Source of the DNA: Aphis gossypii
Taxonomy: Eukaryota; Arthropoda; Insecta; Hemiptera; Aphididae
Reading direction: 5' to 3'
NCBI RefSeq assembly: GCF_020184175.1
Contig: NC_065531.1
Location: 70,154,604-70,218,603 of the forward strand
DNA length: 64,000 bases
Under the pieces are notes generated by a model. It ran no database searches and was not told where the DNA came from. It saw only the letters and a program-made list of their open reading frames with translations. This document shows positions 28,301 through 40,300 of this stretch, in pieces. Each line of letters begins with the position of its first letter. Within the stretch, counting starts at the first letter, position 1. The position numbers were made by a program, and so were the translations under genes.

Positions 28301-31300
28301 ACCGTTATACTTATCGACTTTGCTTCCTGTTTTAAATTTGATACATTTCTTCGAAATAATTCTACTATCGATAGTTTATGTAAAAGCATGTTCAAAACAA
28401 TAGTGGTGTGTGTTTTCATAAAATATTTTTCTTGTAGGCTACAGTCACGGTGGGTAATATACGATTGCGAATGGAGCAATTGCGAACGGACCTTTTCCGG
28501 TAAAACGATTGCGATCGTTTTTACCTTACTTTAATTTTGCCGTGTTGTCAGATTTGATGTCAATAACAAATTTTTAAATAATAATTTTAAAAATAATCGA
28601 ATAGTAAAAAAATAAGGTTTTTGCTATTACGCCGCATTTTGTATTTAAGAAAAACTGGAAATTTCTACAAAGGAAAAAATTTAAAAATAACTAAAAATGT
28701 GGAAAATATTTTTTAAAAACTATTATTTTGAATGTATTATTTTATTTATTTTTCAGTTTCTAACGTAACACTATAAGTCTATAACATGTAAATTTTTAAA
28801 ACTAGTATTTTGAATGTATTATATATTTTATATTATTACATTATCGCCATTTCAAAAAAAAACGAAAATTTCAGTGGTCTCACTAAAATATTAATTGGTG
28901 GTCTCAATTTAAAATATTTTGAAAATTTAACTGCATATAGATAACACTAATATAAACATTTGGTGAAAATTTCAAGTATTAACAGTGATTAGTTTTTGAG
29001 TTACGACCATATAAAATCGATTTGGTCAAAAACTGGTTTTGCGTAAAAATTCCCGTTTTTCCGTCACTTTTTTTGTTTTTCTTGATTTTTTTGAAAACTT
29101 TACTTTTGATCTCTATAATACACTTTGCATTGATATTTATATAACGAAAATTGTTTTAATTAATCAACATTGTAAACATTACATATTATTTTGTATAATT
29201 TATTTTAGTTTGTAACGAAGAGTTGCTGTTTTAATTGTATTAATAATACCAATAGTTTATATTTAAAATAAAAAAAATGTTTATAATAGGTAGGTAATAA
29301 ATGTTAAAAACGAATAAAAATAAATAAATGTTTAAAATATTCTGAAATTATAAACTTGGCAACGTAGTATAATAAACGTTCGCAATCGTTCGTTTTTCGG
29401 CTAAAAAACAAATTCTTTGATAAGCGTCATTCGTTCGCAATCGTGTTATATGAAAGGTAAAACATTCGCAATCGTGTTGTACCCAGTTACGGTATATAGT
29501 CAATAATCATTAGTATAGAGAATATTTGCACCCATTTTCATGATATTAAACTTAGGTATTTTACTTTTTATGTGTAAAGTGTAAGCTATGTGGTTTCTTA
29601 CAGAAAAGTTTATAGTTTATATATATTTTGGTTACATTATTACCAAATTATATATAGAAATAATCTTTGAAACTTTATTTTCATTTAACTCGTATAAAAA
29701 ACAATTTAATTGGATTTCATTAAAATTTGTTTTGTGAAACGTTTACGCTCGGTACGATATCTTTTCCATCTCTTCGGATGATAAAATATCATTTAAGGTG
29801 AGCTAAGGCTTTTCTAATACAAAATACAATACACGAATATAAAATTGTTAACATAAAATAATTATAAAAGTACAAACGTACAGTCAAAAATCATAACTAA
29901 AGTAAATATTCATTAAATAATAATTGGAACAACAGGTACCTATATGCTTTAAAAACTATACGGTGAAAACTTTATCAAAACAGCTACACATTCCAAGCTC
30001 TCATTTTTAAAATTAGTAATGGTTATTATACCTCTATATAATTTTGTCGTCTCTAAATATAAACAAATTGAAATATACCTATAATAACTAACAAAGACAA
30101 ACGTCAGACAAGGTTAATTCTTATAATTTTTTTTATAACCGTTTATTTTATTTTTAGAGCTGTGCCATTTAAAATTTTAAGAACTGTCATAATAAGAGTA
30201 AGTTTAATATCATACGTTTAAAATATATAAAATAATATGACCATACAGACAGACGTCTTGGATTTATGTCTGTACCGATAATTTATAAATATATAAGAAC
30301 ATTTTACATTCTTAAAAGTATTTTTAAAATTTACACTTAACACCATTATAATATTCTAGTTAAAAATAAAATAAAAGATATTTTTCGGTTTAAAATTTTT
30401 TGTGAAAACTTTTAGTAGTGCGATTTTAAAAGTAAAATTAACAATAATCATATAATTTTATGATACGCAAAAATAAAAACTATAATATGCAAACGTAGAT
30501 TAGTTGTGATAATGTTTAACTCGTTTTCTTCGTAGTTCGTACCAATGTATATCGTAATATCTATTAAATTCAATAAAACGCAAACCCACACGGTATACCC
30601 ATATACACCTGTTGCAGGGACGCCGGCAAAATATTGGTTTGGTTTCTGGGTGGGGTGTAAATATTAATTTTAACCTACCCAGTTACATACACTAAAGGTA
30701 CGTCTTCCCTGCAGCGTTAACGTACTGATAAACTTTAGCCCCCCTCCCCCCAAAAAAACAAAACAAAACAAAAAACAACACGTTTTGTTATATAATAGAT
30801 ATTAGATCTTACGTTGACATTTTAGTATTAAGATCTCACTATACTGCTGTATAGTGATTATAACAATATGGTTAGACAATATAATAATGCGGTTATAATG
30901 GTTTAGAAAATGTTTATTTGTTTTTCTGTGTAATCGCATCTCGCATTGTACATAATAACGTATAATATAAGGATTATACGACTAAAAATGTACAGTAATA
31001 TCCATTCGATGATCTGCTTCGATTTAATTTTTACAATATAGGACTTTATCGACAACTCTACCCACCCATATAGTAATAATTCATAATATTATATTAATCG
31101 TATATTATAACACTATCATTATGTACCTTATTATTGTCTGCAGTGTCTATTCGATATAATAATATGCTATAATAATATAATCTATTCATCCTTAACTGCC
31201 GAGTGCTGGACCGTATAGATTAGTGCCAGATAATAGGTATGTGTCACAATGAAATTTCGAACGACGATTTAATTTTATACACACACGGACGTCAGACGCT

Positions 31301-34300
31301 CGATTGCCGCACGCTTCCAGCGAAATATTATATAACGTGTACTCAATTTTAACGATTTATAATTAATATTATTATTATATTAATTATTATCGACGTCATT
31401 GCCTAAATTTTTATGCTTCGTGTCGTAGTGGCGTGGTGGAGGCAACGACGACGGTATAATAATAATATATAATAATATTAAGACACCGTTTGGACTCGCT
31501 GCGGTTTAAATCGAGCCGCACTGCCGAGTAATAAGACGTACCACCGACGCTACCGCCGCGCGCCCGGATAACATTAATCGCGGCCCGGTCCGCAAATGTG
31601 TTTGTCGACGACGGTGTTGATATTCGTCAGTAGCTGCGTCTGTTCGCTCGTCCAGCGTTGGTCCGTCTGGTTCGAATCCGTTTTCGTCAAATTGTTTTCC
31701 ATGTGCGACTCGCTGTGAACGTTTTAATAAATTTCAAAGTTATTACTTATAATTACTTTATACATCTTGTGCTTTTCTTCGTCGGACTTTGTGGATGATA
31801 CATCGCCGTGCAGTATATTATAATATTATATAATAAAATACTTACTTTATAGTTTAATAACAGACCGAGGCGGTCCTATACAGCTTTAAGTGAGTTTTTA
31901 AAATTACAATTTGTTACGTGTTTAATAGTGTTTTCTTCGATATCCGCAGCAGTCTTGTGGTAATCGGGCGTTTATCGTTAAGAGTTAATAATATTATTGT
32001 CTTATATTATCACTTCAGTGAATAATTTAACTCGCCGATTTATACTATCGTATAGGTATAAGCGTTATTCTTCTCTGACTTTTCCTTTGCGTCTCGAATA
32101 AAACGTACTTATATATTTATTCCACGCCACATACAGCAATATCATTTTAAAATCACTTATTTCAATTTTCGTTTATTACATATTATTATTATGATGTGGT
32201 CTAAATAAAATCTACGACGGATCTCTCTATAGGTACCTCAAATGAATAGGATATTGATGCTCAAATCATAATTGAGACGATCAGCTCTTCGTTAAAAAAG
32301 TCTGTTTAGATTACCTTTTAAATGTCAAATTTAGTTTTCAAATTTTCATATATTATGAGTATTATGAGTAGGTAATTATACAAAAAAGAATATTTTATTT
32401 ATTCTATTGAATATATATATTTTTACAATTAATCAAACTTGGTATTTTATTTACAATTTAAATTTTTTTTGGAATTTTATTAAACTACTAAAAACTCATT
32501 AGTCAAATGACTTATATTAGTAAGTTATAGAATTATTTAAATTAGTATAAAATCATAGGTATTGACCTAATTCATTTTTTAAAAATAAAATCTAAGTAAC
32601 TACGTTTGAAACTGATAAACAGTCAATTCAGAAAATTAAAAATTAAAATTAAATAATGTTTATTTAAGTTGTTTGAGCCGTTTAGCGTTTTACTGTACTA
32701 CTGTTGTAGGTATGGAGTCTAAATGTTCAAATTAAAAGTCGTATGTTCGTCATACTATATATGATCGTATTATCATTAATATTGAATTATTAATGACAAT
32801 TCAGCTGTTTATGCATTCTATTTTATTATATTAGTTATTTAAATTCATATTTGAAACTAAAGTCATATTATAATCAATTGGTGCGCGACTGATGGAGGAC
32901 GCACACGCAATTGCAGAATTTTAAAATATTGTTTTTTATTTTATCGTTTTTTTCGCGCGCACGTTGATGGTTAATAATAATATTAATTAGTAAATACACC
33001 GCGTGACACTATACGCGACGTCGACACTTAACAGTTGACGTTCGTTTCGGCGCCACGTCCTAATTATATATTTCTATATTATTATAATATTTTCCAAGTG
33101 TCGCGCGTGCTCCTGTCTCACCCCCCCCCCCCTATGTAAGAGACGTATAATATATTTTATTGGTACCTACGTACTCACGTGCCGGATATGCAAATCGTGG
33201 AGCTGCAGTGTACATATAATATATCATAACGATAATATATTTATATTTTATACATATGATATTATATAGCAGCAGGTATAGTGTATAAACGCACTTATAT
33301 TTATATATTATAGTGATGGATTGGCCGGAGAGACACTACCGCACGTCTTGCATAATACATATACATTATACACAGTAGGTAGGGTAGCCGTCTGTTGACG
33401 ATGACCGGAAGGAAACCGCTGTCCGGTACAAATTAAAATAATAATAATATATTGTGTGTGTATGCTGTGTATAAAGTACCTACGGTTCATTGCGAGAACA
33501 CCTTCTATAATATTTTAGTAGTCCCAAACAATGCAGATAACGGCTAGTTCGGGGGGAAAACGTCAAACGGTAAATATAGGTACAAGAGTACTCGGTACGC
33601 GCCAGTGTACCTATACGCTCACCACATTATTAGACGGCTTATATCGTCGTCTTGGCGTCTTGCTGTAGTCTCGAACTTTGTATTAGGTATATTATATATT
33701 TTATTATGTATATATTGAGTAAGAAAAAGATATAAATAGTGAGAAATATTATATAGGAATAATTATGTAAATATTTACATTTCAAAAAACCATCTGTATT
33801 GTTTGATCACAGGCATGAAATCCGACTGTTTGGACATCGTTATCGTCTCGAGCGGCGACAGCGAAGCCGCTATGATGTGGATTAATTTCCTCATCCAGTG
33901 TTTTCAACATTTCAATCAAAAGGAAAACAAATCACAATACAGGTAAATATATACAGTGCCTACATTATAGTGTACCTATTTATTATATAATGCGTTTTTT
34001 ACGAGTATGACCGCTGAAAAGTCGTATTTATTTTAATTTCATTAAAATAAGTGAGTAGTGCGTATATATTATGCACTAATACACGATTGTTTCAAATTAT
34101 TTATCAATGATTTAAAATATATGGGAGTTGATGACTCGATATTTAAGTATTAAATCGTTAATGATTAACAATAATTGAGTTTAGGAAAAACATGGTACAT
34201 TTTATTTATATGAGTAGATACATGTATAATATAATATACCTACTTACTTAATATTATATGTTATCTACAAAAAAAAAATAATGACATATTATGATGACAT

Positions 34301-37300
34301 GGTGTACAAACGTAATCATACTTATTTTTTATAAGTAGTAATTATTTGTATAGTTTTGAATTTCTTTATTAAATGTAAATCAGTTAAAAGTAATTATAAA
34401 CAATTGATCGGTAAATTTTGTTGTTAATTACCTTACATTACTTACTTTCACTATATAGAAGGATATTCGGCTGACTGTCTGAAGTAAAACATTTTATACA
34501 AATATATATTATATACTCTTAAAATTTTAGCTATTGTCATTCCGATTTTTGATCACTCGAGTTTTTATAATAATTTTAACACTTTGTTCAAATTTTAAAT
34601 CATTGTATATTTTAAACAGAACTTCAGCTAGGTCTTTGAAAAACAATCAAAATTAACTTCTAAAAATTTTAAGAATATTGTATGTTTTATATTTCAGTAA
34701 ACCTACGAAGATGTAGTGTTTGGCGTCACAATATTTCCAAAAATTAATGTTCTTAATATTTTTTGCATGGGTGGTTGAAAAAGTTTTCTGTAGATGCTTA
34801 TTGTTGGTGTATTTCTAGTACTATTTATGAAAATGACTAATACATTTTCATATTTTAAGTAGGTATTTTAAAAGTTTTAGTTCTCGCCGTTCTCGGAATT
34901 AAGCTTATACTTATATAAACTAAATAAGATTACTGCGGCATATTTTTGGAATATGTCCAATGGTCAAAGTCTAATAGTGCTCGTCCAACAAGTAGTTTAG
35001 TTTTCTTTCAGATTAATTTTAATTATTACTCATCATCATATTATTTATTAATTAACGATTGTGTAGATATGCATCGTATTTAGTGGGATTCAATTATCTT
35101 TTTACTAAAGTAAAACATCTACGGGTCATATTTAAAAAATATGTTTATAATATAATATTTTTATTATAAAAAAATAAATATATTTATTTTTACTGCGTTT
35201 AAAACAATAATTTCTATGTTCTTTTAAAAAATTTATCTAACGAATTTTGACGTCTAATTAAATTTAAAAACTTATTTACCACTCCATAACAGTAATATAT
35301 TATTTAATAGGTATACATTGAATTTTTCCTGAAAACAAAGTGAAAAAATATGTGCCACTAAAATGACGAGTAAAATCGTTTATTATAATCTTGTTAACTT
35401 ACAAGTTATAATCTACAGTTATTGGCCAAGGGGATGTATATAAATTTAGTTGTTTCTTTTGCTAAACATCATATCGCGATTACTTACGTAAAAACTCTTA
35501 TAATATTATTTATTATCAATTATATATAATTAACGCTTATTCCAGAATTCAAAGAGTGAGATTAGAAGATGTGTTGTCTGATGTAATGTCAGCACCGCGC
35601 CAGGAACGGTGTAGTCAAGCTCGGCTACAGATTGTACTGGTTTGTCCGATATTTTTAGAACGAGTGCTCGCACATTCTGGTCGTTCTGATTGTTTAAGCG
35701 CATTGCTACAAACCAATCGTATGTTGGCTTTATTAGTTGGTGTTGCAGAATCAGACGTTACTGATCAACACAAGACTGGTGAGTGTAGCTTCTCATATTT
35801 TTCGCATTTTTTATTTAGTATTATTTTAACGTTTAACCGATACACTTTTTACCGAAAGTAGTTAGCGGTTTGTCATTGTTAGTATAATATCAGAATATAT
35901 AACTAAAACAATTTTCAATCGTAATTACAGTAATGGTGGACTATGATGAGTGGAGAAAAATGGCCGTGAAAGATCAAGATCGAGAATCTGTTGGTGATTT
36001 TTACGGAGTGTCTATGGATATTCTTAGTAAACCGATGCATGTTCAACAGGCGATTAGTGTGTCCGAAGAGGATACGAAATTCTCCGTTACTCCCAAAAAG
36101 ATCAAAATCGTGAGTAGTACACCTGCGACACGACTATAACAAATTTTCAATTATATAAAAAGCGCATTTCGTGACTAATCAATCGACTGTTAATAGGGTC
36201 AAAACAAACTCATCGTTTTATTGTCAGAACCATTGGTATCGAAAGACAACGTCGTAATCACTGTGGATAAAAACGGGCACAAAATAGAAGTGACAAACGT
36301 GACGAGAAGAAATCCGTATACGCTACAATTTAAAATGCCGCGTTAGTATACAAACACAATATATAATACTAATTTACTAATAAAATTACACATTTGACAA
36401 AAAAAAAAAAATAATAATTTCATTACATCGTTCATTACAGTGAGCTGTTTGCAAGTGTCTGTTTTGGTAAACGTTATTGTTGAAAAAAATGGCCAGCCGT
36501 TAGGCCAACGTTCGGTGAAGTGCGAGAGCCGCATGAGAGAATTAGATCAATTGATACGTACGTTGGACAATCCGTTAAATTTTTTGTGCCAAGTAAGCAT
36601 AGTTCTTTTTTTTTAATAATATATAATTCATTACGAACGAAATAAATTATGTGTATTTTCTCTAGACGTTTGGCTTGAATCCCGTCGATAGAGAACAATT
36701 AGATTTGTTTTTGGTCACGGCTTATGTGAAGAATGTTCCACCCAATTTCCATCTTCTTCAACCGGCTGGATCTCGGTTCCAATATTGTAAGTTGATAATC
36801 GTATTGCATAATATATAATATGATAAGCATAACGTTTAATGTTTATGCCAACATTCATTAAACGTTTTTTCGAATTTTTTTCGTTTATCTATATACCTAT
36901 GACGAATAAACTATATACAAATTATTATTAATCGCGTTAGATCTAAACTGTATTATATTTTTTTTTAATAAGTCAAGAGCTACGCATTTTTAGGATAGAA
37001 TAAAATGTGTTCGATTGGTAACGAACCAAATTATTTTAATTTAACGAGATTTGGTAAATTAATTGTCATAATTTAAAAATATATAAATGTACGTTTATTA
37101 TTTAAAAATGATAATAGTCGCACATGAAAAATTACATAATCAACATTATCAACGCATAATTTTATTGTACGTTTCATAATATTGTTTGTATATTTCACGA
37201 CGTCTATAGTATCTAATACTATTAAAAGTAGACCTTTTTTTATCTGTTTTATCTTTTAAACTGTTCGAAAACGTTTGGTAGATTTATTTTTTTTTTTTTT

Positions 37301-40300
37301 TAATGAAAACCAGCAACCACAACCTTTTATAGTTTTTTAACTATAATTCCCTCCTACCCATAACACAAAACCATACTAAATTTTCATACCTACATTCAAA
37401 TCGATGTTTTTGTTAGTATATATTAGTAACAGGGTAGCACCGTTCTATAATTAAGGTCACAAATCAAGAGTACATGTATCAATATATTATAATATTATAT
37501 AGATACTGTACACCAGCGGTTCCTAAACTTTTTTAGTTTATGCCACCCTAAAAATAAAAATAAATGAATTGCACCCTCCCACGAATAAATAAATAACACA
37601 TTTTTAGTATTTAAATATACAAGTAATTTTATTATTATTATTACAAAATAAATCAACAATAAATTTTTCTAAATCTCTATGTAAAGTATTACAAAATTTT
37701 AAATTTTTATGAAAAAAAAAAAACAATTTTATATTATAATATAAATATTTAATCTTAATGCGAACAATATGGTCAAACGCCGGCCGGACGTGTTAACTTT
37801 CCGAAATTTCCCGAACTAAGTATAATCTCATAATATATAATGACTGTACGCGAAATCATTGTCGATTTAAAAATATCATTATTTACCGCGCAGCTTGCGC
37901 CTCACAGTTTGGGAACCGCTGAAGCTGTATAAATTTTGGTAGACATTTTTTTTTCTCTATCATTACCATTAAACACCTGATTTATATTTCGACGAATCGT
38001 CGACGAGGACTCGGGAGCCTTTCGAAACTCGGGCGTATAGCTGCCTTCAGACTGCACAGTACACCCGTAACAGTCCGCCGAGCTAGTCGTCTTACGAATT
38101 ACATACCTACCTACGTTTTAACTACCGTAATATTATATACGTGCGTATTCGTAATCCTATTCTTTTCGATTGTCGCAGGCCACGAGGAATATCCGACCAT
38201 GTTGCACTTTGCGGCCAAACACGGACTGGAAAAGCTGTCGTGGCACTTGCTGGAGAGCCCGGGCGGCGAACAAGCTTGCCAGCTGCGGAACGCGTCCCAG
38301 ATGACTCCGGCGGACGTTGCCGAGGCGTCCAACCACCAAAAGCTGGCCCAAGCTCTGAGGGCGTACGTGCAAATGACCGAACTGACCAGCATGTACAGCA
38401 TACTCAAAGGCATATCGGATGGACACCATCACCACCAGCCGACCGGCGCCGACGACCCCGACGCCAACTACATGTTGCCGCGACCCCTCCACGACAGCTA
38501 TCTGGTGCCGCCCGCGCCCAGGCCCGTTGCCGCCGAACAGTCGCCGGCGACCGCGGTCCATCCGCAGCAGCAGCAGCCGCAGAACAACAACCACTGTTAC
38601 ACGAATGTGGGCTCGCCGCTCACGTCAACGCGACCATGTTCAACTATCAGATACCGCCGCCGCCGCAGTCCATTTTCGCGACCAATTACCAGGTGCCCAC
38701 CAACGGCCGACCGTACAGCCCGGCGGGCGGTTCGTGGTCTCCCACCCACACTGCGGTGCCTTCTTCGCCAGTCGACCCGGTCCCGCCGTCGCCGTTGGGT
38801 TACTTGGAAATGAGTTCCAGTGAGTTTTTTATATATATATTATAATAATACATTCGCCCACCGGATGTGTACGTCAGTAGAACACTCTCCGTGTGTCGGG
38901 TGCGAGTTGTCCTATAACCTAAACCGAAGGTTTTTTTCTGCAAAGTAAACCACATTTAATACTGCTCGACTCATAGCGATCATTTCTATAATAATTGATA
39001 AATGATTGAGCATACATACCGGATATTATCCGGACCCCCACAGTGGCTAAGTAGATTTTAGACCATGTAGTTGTGGTTTAAATTGAATTTAAAACAATAA
39101 TAAAAAAAAACCTCTGACACTATTACACCGGAAATATTCAAATTCACATTAACTTTTTCAATCACCTCCCTTGTGAATATATAATTTTAATTGATTTACT
39201 TAATTCGTGTCTTACTACAGGTCTAGGATCCGCTAATTATTTGCGAGCAAATCTATCGTTGAACGACAGCATCATTAACAAATCAGCTGGTAATAGATCT
39301 AACGATTTCTCGATTTCTAGCTCTCGTGGTATGCACTTTTTTTTTTTTTTTAATTTACCATTTAAATTTTAAAATGCAGGTACCTACTATATAAATCATT
39401 TTTTTTTTCAAATACAGGCAGTAATCAAATGTTATCTACGCCTCAAGATGAACTATTGGAAATTATACACGATTTCAAAAATAACGTTCTAACCATTAAC
39501 GAAGTGGAAAATCTAGTCGAAACGTGGAAAAACCGAAATGACGTGCAACAGTCTTTCAAAGAAAAACAGGTAAACAAGTGATTCTTTTTAGTCATTGATG
39601 ATCATGTAAATAAATTCTCTATTATATATGTATAGGAGCAACTAAATCAAATGAGAGTCGAATATGATCGAATCCAACAACGGATGAAAGATCAATTGAA
39701 ACGACCTACTCCGTTCGATCGCATCAAAAAATTCTTTGGCAAAAACAAATCTAAACGTAAGAATCTTTTGTTTTGTAACACATTAGTACATTTATATTAA
39801 CTTAAATTTGTATTATTAAATATTAAATCATTACTAAATGTATGGTTCAAAGTAATCGAATTAAACGATAAAAATGCATATTTATAGATTCTGAAATTTC
39901 ACAAGAAAACTTGACAAAAAGAAGTGGTTCAGAAAATCATTCTAAAAGACCATCCAGTAGTCTTAGTCTACAAAGCTCGAGCAGTAAGTTATTTAATGAC
40001 GTTGACTTCAATAATTTATAAGTAAAAATATGTCTAAAATCAATTGTTATGCGTGACAGGTTCTACTTCTTGTGGTCGGTCCAGTACTGTAAGCACAAGC
40101 AGCGTGAACGACAACCATACAATCCAACAAGACAACATGGATGACGGAAAGGTAATATAAAAAAAAAACCAAATACAATAAATTATGAACAGGCAATGTA
40201 TATTTAATATTTTCATTTATTTTTTTTTAATATTTCATCATTAAACAAATTTGTTATAAATTAGTAATTATTATACATAGCATACTTATATAGGTACTTT

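Larger units (their letters stand above)
18250..33812 (+). other. stumps intron 4 (15.6 kb), transposon-rich
   Basis: Donor GTAATT and acceptor GATCACAG. It contains hAT relics (19416-20028, 25060-25568, 26302-26942), a 570-bp inverted-terminal element at 21141-21713, a pogo-type relic at 23609-24087, an ATTGCGAA-motif element at 28446-29493, a small inverted repeat at 30618-30712 and a GC-rich candidate promoter at 31280-31889. No nested coding gene was recognised. Confidence 0.6.

Noticed and set aside
28246..28534. Open frames on both strands near 28.4 kb
   Set aside because: They overlap the left end of the ATTGCGAA element and have no transposase features.
38157..38594. Long - strand open frame over exon 11
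   Set aside because: It is opposite a well-supported exon. The composition follows from GC-rich codons on the + strand, and there is no domain.
38602..38645. A 44-nt intron inside stumps exon 11
   Set aside because: It would restore frame, but it is shorter than normal insect introns and has a poor donor and no pyrimidine tract. A sequence indel is simpler.
38141..38845. A 234-codon open frame as an independent gene
   Set aside because: Its first half is an out-of-frame shadow of the ankyrin exon. Only the 3' part (from about 38615) is the true continuation of stumps exon 11.
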